Position numbers and translations under genes: made by a program. A DNA stretch of 64,000 nt from Caryophanales bacterium UBA6259. GTDB taxonomy: Bacteria; Bacillota; Bacilli; Tepidibacillales; Tepidibacillaceae. The stretch covers positions 43,558 through 107,557 of the forward strand of contig DJVJ01000058.1 of NCBI GenBank assembly GCA_002441135.1. Reading direction: 5' to 3'. The notes beneath the pieces are model-generated. The model saw only the letters and a list, made by a program, of their open reading frames with translations, was not told the origin of the DNA and ran no database searches. This document shows positions 16,559-25,993 of the stretch, piece by piece (positions within the stretch are counted from its first letter, which is position 1; the number at the start of each line of letters is the position of its first letter).

Positions 16559-17833
16559 CTACCTTCCAATTGGATTATAATCTATTAATCTAGTAACTAA
16601 TACAGCAACTTCTGCTCTAGTAGCAGGTGCCGTTGGATCAAAGGTATTTGAATTCTTGCCTTTAATTAAGCCTTCGGTGTATGCTATCATAATCCCATTT
16701 TTTGACCAATCGTTCGGAATATCAGTAAATGGAACCACTAAATTTTCTACATTATACTTGCTCTCTAAGTGCAATGCTCTTACTATTATTGTTGCTATTT
16801 CCCCCCTAGTAATTGTTCCCTTTGGGGAAAATTGAAGCTGTCCATTATTACTTCGTCCAATCATTAATTGATGAAAAGCTACAGTCTGAATTGCTTCATT
16901 AAACCACTCATTTTGTTCTACATCGATATAATTGGTTAAAGTAGTTGTAGTCGCTTTTTCAAGCTCAAGTGCTCTAGCTAAGATAGTGGCAAACTCAGCG
17001 CGAGTTGTTAGTCCGCTAGGTTTAAAGTTTCCATCCTGTCCTCCTGTAAAAATCCCCAATTCTGATAATCTTTTAATAGAATCAAATGCCCATGGCATTT
17101 CCTTTATCTCATTTAGATCCTTATATTCCTCTACTTTCTTTTCTTTACCTCTTGGGAATTGATTAACTGGTTCTAGCTCCAAATCTGGTGCCTGTCCATT
17201 ATTCTCATCATCAGAAGGGGAACCATTAATTGGTCCAGTTGATGCTGGGGGCTCTGGTAAGGTTGGAATAGACCCACCTTCATCTTCTGAATTTACTGTT
17301 AATGTAATGTCTTTCTTGGTATGTGATAGTTCAATACCTGGTTTATCCTTTTGAATAAAGATAGATTTTTGAATTTGTATTGCTGTTTCTCCACCTTTTA
17401 GAACCTTAAAGGGGATAGAATAAAGTACTCCTGAACCACTAAATGGCACTGCCTTGCTATAATTACTTGTTGCAAATTGAACGAATCCATTCTCTATTTT
17501 ATTTATTCCAATTTGGTAGTCAGTTGTTTTTAAATTGGAGTATACGGAACCAAAAGTTGCCTTGTTTTGCTGTGGCTCTATAAAAGTTGAATCGTAGCTT
17601 AAATCTACTTGAAATGATGAAATATTAGCGTATGGTCCATCAAAATTTTTCAAGCTTACTTTTAATGTAAAGATATCGTCCTTTTCTAATGTATCTTTAT
17701 CAATTAAAAGTTCAACTAACGGAGCTGTGGCAGCATTTATTTTTATAGGAAGAAAGGTCATAACAAGAGATAAAATCAATGTAAAAGTCAAAATGAGAGA
17801 AATGCTTTTGTTCTTTTTTAGCACTTTATACAC
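16559..17833 (-). CDS. SLH surface protein with cohesin-like domain (candidate anchoring scaffoldin)
   Basis: 424 residues. The signal peptide ends near INAATAPL. A cohesin-like domain spans about 38-185, with VELLIDKDTLEKDDIFTLKV, ISSFQVDLSYDSTFIEP, NGFVQFATSN and GSGVLYSIPFKVLKGG, which is the strand order and glycine pattern of cohesins. A proline-rich linker (about 190-235) is followed by three SLH repeats (about 240-420, with GIFTGGQDGNFKPSGLTTRA and GLIKGKNSNTFDPTAPATRA). This compact cohesin-linker-SLH layout is the one used by cell-wall anchoring scaffoldins of cellulosome bacteria. It follows the dockerin protease and precedes the larger cohesin-SLH gene by ten bases, in one apparent operon. 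Confidence 0.83.
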   Translation of the reverse strand: MYKVLKKNKSISLILTFTLILSLVMTFLPIKINAATAPLVELLIDKDTLEKDDIFTLKVSLKNFDGPYANISSFQVDLSYDSTFIEPQQNKATFGSVYSNLKTTDYQIGINKIENGFVQFATSNYSKAVPFSGSGVLYSIPFKVLKGGETAIQIQKSIFIQKDKPGIELSHTKKDITLTVNSEDEGGSIPTLPEPPASTGPINGSPSDDENNGQAPDLELEPVNQFPRGKEKKVEEYKDLNEIKEMPWAFDSIKRLSELGIFTGGQDGNFKPSGLTTRAEFATILARALELEKATTTTLTNYIDVEQNEWFNEAIQTVAFHQLMIGRSNNGQLQFSPKGTITRGEIATIIVRALHLESKYNVENLVVPFTDIPNDWSKNGIMIAYTEGLIKGKNSNTFDPTAPATRAEVAVLVTRLIDYNPIGR

Positions 17834-17878
17834 CTACTTTTTCCAAAGTTGTAAATTACTACGAGATAAATAAGTAGG

Positions 17879-17910
17879 GCAGGAGTAGTTAATTAACTAC
17901 TCCTACCTTT
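17879..17910. repeat. Perfect 24-bp palindrome between protease and scaffoldin genes
   Basis: Bases 17881-17904 read the same on both strands (half-site AGGAGTAGTTAA), extendable to 15 pairs with one wobble. On the plus strand it is followed by five T residues. On the minus strand, where the genes lie, no T run follows. It may be an mRNA processing or stabilising hairpin, a weak attenuator or a protein-binding site. Confidence 0.8.
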
Positions 17911-17935
17911 TTAAATCTAGACTTTAGTTTATAAA

Positions 17936-20900
17936 TTAAAAATCAAACTGTTCACCATTTGGCAATTGTAATAAAGGTGTAGTATAAACATATGGAACTA
18001 ACTCGTTGATAAATCCAAAATGTTCTGTTACGTAAGAAAGATCGATTACGTTAATAACACCATCTTGGTTTATATCACCGATTGCTGCCTGAGGGTTCAC
18101 CCATGTTCCATCCGTTGCTTTTTCCGCAGTAAAGAATCTTGCTACGGAAACAACATCCCAAATATCCACAACATCATCGCCATTTGTATCTCCTGCTAAA
18201 AGCAAGCCAAAGTCAACAGTAATGTCAGTTGGTTCTAAAACAACCTCTTCTCCAACTGTAACTTCTGTAACCGTTCTAACGTTTTCTAAGATAGAGCGGA
18301 AATGTCCAGGAACACTTAGCTGTAATGTGTAAGTATCCTCAGCAGATAATCCACTTATTACAAATGTTCCATCAGCATTTACCGTTCCAACAAATACTTC
18401 ACCAAATTGGTTCTCAGCCATCACCTGTGCACCGATTTGTGTGAAGTCCATAGCCTCTAATGCTCCATTTTCCATAAATGCTTCTGGTTGAATAGTACCT
18501 GTAATTTTTTGTAGCGGAGCAATTACTTCAACGCCCATACCAGTTATTAAGTTTGGCTCAAACTCTCCAAGAGTTTTATCAACGAACTTAATATCATATG
18601 GTTCAAAGTAAAGATGACTTCCAACTTTACTTAAGTCATTGGTTACAGAGAAGGTAACAGTAAGTATTTCATTTTTACCTGCTAATCCCTCAACTTCCCC
18701 TTTATAGGCTGCGCCAACTAATGCTTGCTTCATTCCATCAGTTGAATAACCAAGGTCATTGTTTGTAAGTTCAACAATTCCTAAATCTCCAGCCGCTGCA
18801 ACAAATGCTGGAGAAGCTTCAACCTTTTCTAAAGTAAAGATTGAATCATCGTAGTTGATTCCAAATTGTGCACCTACTAAGTTTTCCACTCCATCGGCAG
18901 TTAGGTGAATTTGGAAGGTACCACCTAACTCAGCTTCATAATCATTTGAATATGCGGCAGTAGCTACGTTACTAACAATAAAGTACCAATTTTCACTAGT
19001 GTTTCCTGCTACATCTTCAGTATAGAATATTAATTCATTTATCCCATCTGGAATATTAGTAAACGGAAGAGCAAATGTTCCATCAGGATTAATAGTTACA
19101 TCTCCAAACTCTACTAATCCATTCATGTTATTTACCAATTCATAGGATACAGATACCTTATTTAACTCCTCATTCCAAACATACATGTCACTTACTGATC
19201 CTTCAAATGTAAATGTACCATCAACAGCTCTATACACCCACTCATCATCTACTGAATGTACATAAGGTCCCCTTGTATCTACAATGGAATCGTTCCAATT
19301 TACATACTGACTAGTAGCATCCCAACCATACCAATCTAATGTGTAATAACCATCATTTAGAAGCTCCCAGTTGTCTGAACGGTAATCCCAGTACCAACCG
19401 TCCCAGCCACCTAAGCGCCAGAATCCTGGAGGTGCAGTATTTTCTGCGCCATCCCAATATAAAATTTGGCCAATATAACCATCATTAAAGCCCTGGTCAT
19501 AAGCCACTGGATCCCATACTAATAACGCTTGTGCATCCATTTGGGAATATACTTGGAAATAGATATCTTGAGTATCTAATACACCATCTCCATTAGGAGA
19601 GAAATCAACTGGATCTTGGAAAACAGAACCAAAGCCTTTTGGTAAGTCTAGCTCTCCAACAAATACAACAAATGGGACATGGATAGTGAATCCTGCTTCA
19701 TCTTTAAAGTAAATATAGCCTTGATATTCTCCATCAACGGCAGTTATGGAATCCACGTTTACAGTTACTTGGACACTTGCTTGACTATCCGCAGTAACAG
19801 CTAGAGTACCACCATTTAATAGATTTCCATCTGCTGTATTAACCGCTAATGTTACTCCAGTTGTATCCGTATTTAAAAACTCTGCGGATACTGTATAAGT
19901 ATGGTCAGCACCATCAAGGTTTCTTAGTACTACATCGCGAGAACCGGAGAAATCAGCATCTAATGGAGCATGACCAAAATTAATGCTACCAGTAATATTT
20001 TCCTTATCTGTTAATGTTCCATCAATTGTGTATTGAGTTACATCATAAACTTCTGCAATAACTGGCGAAATCACTGACTCATAGCCCTGAACACGTCCAG
20101 AACCCTGATCAAATACTGTTAAATCACCTTCAAGCACTTTTGCGTTATTCATTAATGCTGCTTTAATATCAAAGGTTGTATATTCAGGATGTGCCTGTTT
20201 AATTAATGCAGCTAAAGCAGCAACGTGTGGACTTGCCATACTTGTTCCTTGATAACGCTCATAAGCATAGGAATAATCAGCGCTAGCATCTTCTTTTCCA
20301 TATGCTGCTACTGTTGAGCGGATGGATACACCAGGTGCCACTACATCTGGTTTAATATCTAATGTTTTCTTTACAGGACCTCTTGAGCTGAAATCAGCCA
20401 TTTCGTCCCCTTCATATCTTAAATTGTCAAAACCAGTAATCGTAAATGTAACTGCAGTAGTTGTATCCGCAGTTGGGTGTTCAGCTAAAGCTAAAGCGGA
20501 TGCTTTAACAGAATCTGCCTTTGGCATAACAGAAGGAACTACTGGTTGCATTTCTTCTTTTACAGGTTCTAGATTTAATGGTGCGCTTTCTTCTTTATTA
20601 AGCGATGGGTTACTAATATTGAGTACGTTTGCAGGAGTGTTTGCTGCTTCTATAGCTGCTAATAAAGCTCTACCATCTGCACCACTCATATCAAAGGTAG
20701 GAAGATAGTCAACAGAATCGCCTAAAAAATAACCGATTTGTCCATCTAATTCATCACGGTTAAAGATAATCGCTGCTGCTGCACCAGCTTCTTTTGCGAA
20801 CGCAATTTTGTCAACAAATGCTAACTCACCGCGCTTAATAAACGCAATTTTACCAGTTACATCAACATTGGCGTAGTCTTCTGGATAACCTAAACCTACA

Positions 20901-22195
20901 TAAACAAGCTCTAATGAATTATTTAATAGTAAACCTTGATAATCTTGAGTTGGATTAAATGCCATTACGTTTAAATCATAAGTTAATGTAGCATCTAAAG
21001 AGGATTGACCTGTTGCTAATGGGCGATCTCCTGGAGGTGTAGATGCTCCAACAGTAATAGCAAATGCAGATGCTCCTGGAGAACCTAATGTCCAGCGTTC
21101 TGGACCACTATTACCAGCAGAAGTTACTGCAACTGTTCCAGCCAGCATTGCATTGTTTAAAGCAATAGATGTAGGATAATCAGGGTCATTTAAGCTAGCC
21201 CCTAAAGATAAATTAATAACATCCATTCCATCTTGTACTGCTTTATCAACACCCGCTAAAATCCAGTCTGTAGCACCAGAACCATAAGGTCCTAAAACTT
21301 TATAAGCATAAAGCTCTACTCCTGGTGCAATTCCCATTACACCATTAGCTTGAGTTCCCTGAGCAGCAATTGTTCCAGAAACATGAGTTCCATGGGAAGT
21401 CCAATATGTATTCCCATTACTTCCGATTTCAGGCATATCTGCTGGACGATCACCAGGTGTTGTTTCATATGGATCAGCATCATTATTTACAAAGTCATAA
21501 CCACCAACATATACATCCTTTAAGTCCGGATGCAAATAGTCGATACCAGTATCAACAACACCAACTTTAATTCCTTCACCCCTAAAGCCTAATGTATCCC
21601 AAATTTTAGTTGAACCTACAAATGGTCCACTTTCAGACATCATTGGCTCTGATTCAATAGGAGCAGCTGTATATTCAATAACAGGATAAACAGCCTTTAC
21701 ATTTTTCGCCTTTGCCAGCATTGGCACTTGCTTAGCAGGAAGCTCAATTGCAAAACCGTTAAGTACATACTTGTAGCTTCTTGACACATTAGCTTTTACA
21801 CCAAGCGTTTTCATAGAGCGAGTAAATTCTGATTGAACTGCCTCAACCTTTGTTAATGCAGATCTTTCATCTGTTGAAGTAAAGGATTTACCAGCTTGCA
21901 TTGCTTTACTTTTATCAACACTTACAGGTTCTTGAGTAAGCTCAACAATGACCTTTACATTTTTGTCACTCTTCGTATTAATATCTGGGGAAATAAAAAC
22001 CTTCTCTAGGTTTGGTGCAGTCATATCCTTATTAATGAATTTGCTGACATCAACCATAGATTTTTCCATTTTAGCTTTAGTGAAATCTACTTGGCTGTCT
22101 CCAGCGGCTGCATTCGCGGAATTAGGAAAAAAGCCTAGCACTAAAGCAAAAATCAGTAACAAACTAAGCAGTTTTTTAGTTACTCTTTTTGTCAT
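17936..22195 (-). CDS. Secreted subtilisin-like (S8) protease with cohesin-like and dockerin domains
   Basis: About 1419 residues; positions here count from a start seven codons upstream. The signal peptide ends near NSANAAAG. An I9-type propeptide spans about 80-185. The S8 catalytic domain has D222 (VVDTGID), H275 (SHGTHVSG), oxyanion N369 (SAGNSG) and S659 (GTSMASPHVA), with a PA-type insert at about 410-540. Fn3/Ig-like domains follow (725-1080). A cohesin-like domain lies at about 1085-1225 (LGGTFQIHLTADGV, GINYDDSIFTLEKV). After a carboxypeptidase-regulatory-like segment there is a type-I dockerin with two calcium loops, DTNGDDVVDIWD (1343-1354) and DINQDGVINVID (1381-1392). The inner ATG at 22195 is chosen because GGAGGAG stands 11 bases upstream. 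It probably acts outside the cell, held by the following cohesin-SLH proteins. Confidence 0.92.
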   Translation of the reverse strand: MTKRVTKKLLSLLLIFALVLGFFPNSANAAAGDSQVDFTKAKMEKSMVDVSKFINKDMTAPNLEKVFISPDINTKSDKNVKVIVELTQEPVSVDKSKAMQAGKSFTSTDERSALTKVEAVQSEFTRSMKTLGVKANVSRSYKYVLNGFAIELPAKQVPMLAKAKNVKAVYPVIEYTAAPIESEPMMSESGPFVGSTKIWDTLGFRGEGIKVGVVDTGIDYLHPDLKDVYVGGYDFVNNDADPYETTPGDRPADMPEIGSNGNTYWTSHGTHVSGTIAAQGTQANGVMGIAPGVELYAYKVLGPYGSGATDWILAGVDKAVQDGMDVINLSLGASLNDPDYPTSIALNNAMLAGTVAVTSAGNSGPERWTLGSPGASAFAITVGASTPPGDRPLATGQSSLDATLTYDLNVMAFNPTQDYQGLLLNNSLELVYVGLGYPEDYANVDVTGKIAFIKRGELAFVDKIAFAKEAGAAAAIIFNRDELDGQIGYFLGDSVDYLPTFDMSGADGRALLAAIEAANTPANVLNISNPSLNKEESAPLNLEPVKEEMQPVVPSVMPKADSVKASALALAEHPTADTTTAVTFTITGFDNLRYEGDEMADFSSRGPVKKTLDIKPDVVAPGVSIRSTVAAYGKEDASADYSYAYERYQGTSMASPHVAALAALIKQAHPEYTTFDIKAALMNNAKVLEGDLTVFDQGSGRVQGYESVISPVIAEVYDVTQYTIDGTLTDKENITGSINFGHAPLDADFSGSRDVVLRNLDGADHTYTVSAEFLNTDTTGVTLAVNTADGNLLNGGTLAVTADSQASVQVTVNVDSITAVDGEYQGYIYFKDEAGFTIHVPFVVFVGELDLPKGFGSVFQDPVDFSPNGDGVLDTQDIYFQVYSQMDAQALLVWDPVAYDQGFNDGYIGQILYWDGAENTAPPGFWRLGGWDGWYWDYRSDNWELLNDGYYTLDWYGWDATSQYVNWNDSIVDTRGPYVHSVDDEWVYRAVDGTFTFEGSVSDMYVWNEELNKVSVSYELVNNMNGLVEFGDVTINPDGTFALPFTNIPDGINELIFYTEDVAGNTSENWYFIVSNVATAAYSNDYEAELGGTFQIHLTADGVENLVGAQFGINYDDSIFTLEKVEASPAFVAAAGDLGIVELTNNDLGYSTDGMKQALVGAAYKGEVEGLAGKNEILTVTFSVTNDLSKVGSHLYFEPYDIKFVDKTLGEFEPNLITGMGVEVIAPLQKITGTIQPEAFMENGALEAMDFTQIGAQVMAENQFGEVFVGTVNADGTFVISGLSAEDTYTLQLSVPGHFRSILENVRTVTEVTVGEEVVLEPTDITVDFGLLLAGDTNGDDVVDIWDVVSVARFFTAEKATDGTWVNPQAAIGDINQDGVINVIDLSYVTEHFGFINELVPYVYTTPLLQLPNGEQFDF

Positions 22196-22360
22196 ACTCT
22201 TTGTTTCTCCTCCCATGTATCTATTTACTTTTAAAATAAGGAAAAGTCGTCCTCCTTTCTACTTATAAATTGGTAAAATAAAACATACCATTGCATAATA
22301 TTCTTCGTATGGTATAAAATACCTTCTAGTATAATAAAATTTTTTAAAAATTTGCACTCC

Positions 22361-22390
22361 TTTAGTGATTTATTTAAATAAATCACTAAA
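22361..22390. repeat. Perfect 30-bp palindrome upstream of the protease gene
   Basis: The half-site TTTAGTGATTTATTT is followed directly by its exact reverse complement. It lies about 165 bases before the protease start and just beyond the terminator of the preceding gene. It is extremely AT-rich and could bind a dimeric regulator or form a hairpin. No clear promoter could be assigned next to it. Confidence 0.85.
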
Positions 22391-22403
22391 TTATCAATCT
22401 ATT

Positions 22404-22433
22404 AAAAAAAGAGTGATCTATTGACCACTCTTT
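22404..22433 (-). terminator. Rho-independent terminator
   Basis: Minus strand: AAGAGTGGTC pairs with GATCACTCTT, followed by TTTTT, 18 bases after the lipoprotein gene stop. Confidence 0.85.
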
Positions 22434-22451
22434 CTATCATATAAAAACTAT

Positions 22452-23129
22452 TTAATTGTTAGCTGATTTCACTTGAATCATTAGCTCATTTACATTTAAT
22501 TGAAGTCTTTCTTTTAGTTCATCCGTAATCTTAATCTTTACAATTGTATCTGGTGTTAGCTGTTCAAATTGATAAACAACCTTGTTTTCTGTTTCTTCTT
22601 TAGGCTTTAATTCTTCAGCTGACTCTTGAATCGTTACTGATACATGATTGTTTAATTGATCCTTTAGTTTTCCTAGCCTAACTATTTCCTCATTCATTAC
22701 GTTATAACCAGGTCCTTGTTCATTAAGAGTTAGTTGAAAACTATTGTTTTCTATCATAATTGATGGTTCATCATCACTTAAGACAATATCTTGTCCATCA
22801 AGCTGTAAAGAATAACTCCATTCTGACTGCAGCAGTGTAATCTTGGCTTCATCAGACAATAATTCAAACGCTTTTTGGGTAAATGCTTGATTATATTCCT
22901 TCTCTTTATTTATCTCAGCAATCGCTTCTTCTAGCTCAGTTATCTTTTTATTTAACTTCTCTATATCCTTTTCCTTTTGTTCAAGCTGCTTTGTGAGGTC
23001 TAAGATTTTTTGTTCCTCTGTTGGTACCACTGCATTGGCATTTTCTTGTTCACAGCCAAGGGATAATAAAAGACCAATCAAGACCATTCCGAAAATAAGT
23101 CCTTTAAATACTGTAAGTCTTCTGTTCAT
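22452..23129 (-). CDS. Predicted lipoprotein with coiled coil, function unknown
   Basis: 225 residues. A lipobox (LLSLGC, cysteine near residue 26) follows a hydrophobic signal, so the mature protein should be anchored to the outer face of the membrane. Residues 40-80 are a charged coiled coil (LTKQLEQKEKDIEKLNKKIT). The remainder looks like a beta-rich domain with IVLSDDEPSIMIENNSFQLT and a C-terminal TPDTIVKIKITDELKERLQL. I do not recognise a family. It is monocistronic, between the protease leader and the NAGPA gene. Confidence 0.75.
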   Translation of the reverse strand: MNRRLTVFKGLIFGMVLIGLLLSLGCEQENANAVVPTEEQKILDLTKQLEQKEKDIEKLNKKITELEEAIAEINKEKEYNQAFTQKAFELLSDEAKITLLQSEWSYSLQLDGQDIVLSDDEPSIMIENNSFQLTLNEQGPGYNVMNEEIVRLGKLKDQLNNHVSVTIQESAEELKPKEETENKVVYQFEQLTPDTIVKIKITDELKERLQLNVNELMIQVKSANN

Positions 23130-23197
23130 AATCTACTCTCCCAATGTTTTTCTATCTTACTAACCTATAATACTATAAACCAACTAGTCGCGTAAAA

Positions 23198-23242
23198 TGG
23201 TAATTTGGGCCTTTCTTTTTGTAGATAAAGAAGGCCCAATTA
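23198..23242. terminator. Hairpin after the NAGPA gene
   Basis: TTGGGCCTTTCTTT (23204-23217) pairs with AAAGAAGGCCCAA (23227-23239) with one bulge. The stem is strong, but the minus-strand T run after it is broken (ATTACCATTTT), so termination is likely but not certain. Confidence 0.55.
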
Positions 23243-23276
23243 ATTTCTTTAATGCTCTCTATTTCTTTTTTTTATT

Positions 23277-25892
23277 TTACTTCATTATAATCTCACCGTT
23301 GTTCCATTCTACATCAAAGCCCAAGGATTCCATCACCAATCGTACAGGGATAAGTGTACGCTGATTTCTAATAATTGGTGCAGTATCTGAAGTTTTATTC
23401 ACTCCATTAACAATAATATGATCTTTATCGTCAATCCATAAATCGATCATTTTATTTCCTAATAGAATACGAACTCTACGGTCACTTGGATCCCAATAAA
23501 TTTGGCCATTTAGCTCCTCTATAATACTTCGAGCTGGAATATAGCTTCTTCTATTTAGCAAGATTGGCCCTTGATCTATTGATTTTTCTTGATCATTAAC
23601 AATTAATATTGGCTTATCAATATACAATTTTAACATTGCTTCTTTTTTTGGAGGTAGCTCGTTCCAGGTTTGAAGCTCGATTTTGTCAAACAGAATGCTT
23701 CCAGTGGTCTGTTTAAATCCTAAGAAATTCAAACCTTCATCTGTTCCCATATCTACTAAATAGATTCTTTTTAACGTTGGCTTGCTAATCGTTTCAGAAA
23801 AATTAATCTTTAGCTCCTTCCAACCGTTCCAATCTACTTTATCTGCTAGGGTCACTAAATGTTGTTTACCCGCTCCATCTTGGAATTCAGCACGTAACCA
23901 ATAATTGCTGTTATCCCCATAAACCCACAAACTCATTCCCTTTGCTTCTTTATTAAGCGTTATTCCCTTGTCTCCAAAGTGACCATAGGCGATTTTCATA
24001 TCTGTAGGTGTAGCTAGAGAGAAATTATAGTTTAACTGCCCACTATATACTCCTTCTTTACGATTGATGTTTACCGCTTTAAATTCACCAGTTACTTGAC
24101 TTGGTAATCCAGAAAAAGAATAGGCCTTTGGTTGATTTGTCTCTGTGTTCGGTTCAAAATTATCTATTGGAGTTACTACTGTGCCAACCTGTACAGGAAC
24201 CATGGTACTAAATCGGTCATAGCTGCCAATTAACCAGCCTGCGCCCTCTTTATTTACCGTAAAGGTACCATCAGAATTAGTAACACCCTCAATACCCACC
24301 CATTCCCATTGAAATAGATTAGCAGATACTTTTCTTTTTTTTCCATCCGTAGTTGTAATTGTTGGTTCTAGCTTTCTTTTTTCTCCCGGATTTAACCGAA
24401 GAGCTTGGACTCCAGTAGAAATACTTTGAATCTGATTCTTACCAACCACTGTTAATGCTGTTTGTTTACTAATGTTGTTACTAACCGCTTTTAGCTGGCC
24501 AACTCCAAGCTTATTAGCAGTGATTTCTTTCCCATTGGTAGTAAAAACGTCGTTTAATGAGGACCATTGCACAGTTAAATTAGTCATATCAAAGGGATTC
24601 CAATAGTTATCAATTCCCTTTATCTGACCATTAATCTTTTCCCCTTTTAAAACAAAGCTTGGTAGATTAATGAAAATATCCTTCAAACTTCCTTTAGGTG
24701 CGGTGGAATATAAGGCTAACGCCGTTGGTAGAGAACGCTGCCAGCCATCCTTTGGTACATTAATTAAGGAAGCTGTAAAATCACCAGGTCGTCTACTTAC
24801 TAAAGTAGAGGAGCCACCACCATCAAGATTCATTCCCTGATAAACCCCTAAGGAAATCATAAAGTCGGATAACTGTTCAAAGGTCATTCCTTCACTTTCT
24901 GAACTCTGTTCTATCACAATCCAGTATAAAGTACTTTTATCCTGAGTATATCCAATTGCTGTTCTTGCACGGTTTCCTTTTACTGTAGAATATAAACGAG
25001 TATAATTGGCTCTTTTTCCTTGATCTACTAAAAGAGTATGTCCACCAAGAACTAAAGACCAGTCATCGGTTGGTGTTATCTGATAATCTAATTGAATCGA
25101 TTCACCAATACCAAACATTATATTTTGCCTTAAAAAATCAGCACCCTTTCCATGTGCTAGCAAAACATAGCCATTTTCAGGAATATTAGTTGGTTTTGTA
25201 GATTCTAGTAACTCTATTATTCTTCCATTTTGTACTACTACAGCAAGATAGGAATCTAGTTGCGAGCCTACCCACTTATTAAGATTCCAATTTTCATCAT
25301 AAAAATTTATTTTATTGCTTAAACCATCTGCACCATTTTCCATATAATTGGTCTTGTTAAAACCAGCTAATGGGAATTTGGCTCCATTTTGAGTAATCAC
25401 CGATCCTTTTAAAGAAAAATAAGCAAAGGATGGATCATTTTGTGATGTTAGAGCAAATGCATTATGACCAACAATTGGCGCTGGAGAGCTAATCCATTGC
25501 TTGTCCTTCATTAAAGGGCCAAGTGGTGCTCCTTCTGCATTCATAATAAAAAAGTCTCCGTTGATTGCTGCTACTGCATTATTTTCCTTCGCCATTTTTT
25601 CAACGGATTGATTCGCCCCCAACTGTTGATTGGTTCCATAGATCGTATCTAATTTCAGATAGGGATCCTTAAGGTTAATCTTAGTAACATGAGCTTTTGC
25701 CTTTCCCGTGGCGGTTGTAATCTCATATTGCTGAAGACTTGCCCCTCTCGTAATTACTTCTTCATATACTTTTTTAATAGCTTGATCTGAAATAGTTGTC
25801 GTCGTATTCGCTAATGCTATAGTTGTTGATGATGATAGAATCATAGAAGCTGCTAAAGCCGTTACCGTCCATTTCCTAATTTTATAAAACAT
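23277..25892 (-). CDS. Secreted phosphodiester glycosidase (NAGPA-like) with copper-amine-oxidase-N stalk domain
   Basis: 871 residues. The signal peptide ends near IALANT. A NAGPA domain (DUF2233) spans about 100-395, with the family signatures AAINGDFF (108-115) and GMNLDGGGSSTLV (353-365). This family cleaves N-acetylglucosamine-1-phosphodiesters and, in bacteria, is linked to teichoic acid or exopolysaccharide. Big-type Ig-like segments follow (about 400-565), then a carbohydrate-binding-like beta domain (about 580-740, with YWLRAEFQDG). The protein ends in a pair of copper-amine-oxidase N-terminal repeats (about 755-871, RRSYIPARSIIEELNGQIYW and RTLIPVRLVMESLGFDVEW), a common wall or extracellular module. 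The substrate may be the cell-wall polymer made by the genes to the right. Monocistronic. Confidence 0.87.
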   Translation of the reverse strand: MFYKIRKWTVTALAASMILSSSTTIALANTTTTISDQAIKKVYEEVITRGASLQQYEITTATGKAKAHVTKINLKDPYLKLDTIYGTNQQLGANQSVEKMAKENNAVAAINGDFFIMNAEGAPLGPLMKDKQWISSPAPIVGHNAFALTSQNDPSFAYFSLKGSVITQNGAKFPLAGFNKTNYMENGADGLSNKINFYDENWNLNKWVGSQLDSYLAVVVQNGRIIELLESTKPTNIPENGYVLLAHGKGADFLRQNIMFGIGESIQLDYQITPTDDWSLVLGGHTLLVDQGKRANYTRLYSTVKGNRARTAIGYTQDKSTLYWIVIEQSSESEGMTFEQLSDFMISLGVYQGMNLDGGGSSTLVSRRPGDFTASLINVPKDGWQRSLPTALALYSTAPKGSLKDIFINLPSFVLKGEKINGQIKGIDNYWNPFDMTNLTVQWSSLNDVFTTNGKEITANKLGVGQLKAVSNNISKQTALTVVGKNQIQSISTGVQALRLNPGEKRKLEPTITTTDGKKRKVSANLFQWEWVGIEGVTNSDGTFTVNKEGAGWLIGSYDRFSTMVPVQVGTVVTPIDNFEPNTETNQPKAYSFSGLPSQVTGEFKAVNINRKEGVYSGQLNYNFSLATPTDMKIAYGHFGDKGITLNKEAKGMSLWVYGDNSNYWLRAEFQDGAGKQHLVTLADKVDWNGWKELKINFSETISKPTLKRIYLVDMGTDEGLNFLGFKQTTGSILFDKIELQTWNELPPKKEAMLKLYIDKPILIVNDQEKSIDQGPILLNRRSYIPARSIIEELNGQIYWDPSDRRVRILLGNKMIDLWIDDKDHIIVNGVNKTSDTAPIIRNQRTLIPVRLVMESLGFDVEWNNGEIIMK

Positions 25893-25993
25893 ACTCTCTC
25901 TCCCTTTGTATTTGTCTCGTTGTATTCTCTTAGTAATATAGACGGGTTATGCAATTAAAAGTTTCAACTTTATTACTATTTAGGTATAATCTA

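Noticed and set aside
12106..22195. A complete cellulosome
   Set aside because: No glycoside hydrolase, carbohydrate esterase or multi-cohesin scaffoldin is seen; only single cohesin-like domains and one dockerin on a protease.
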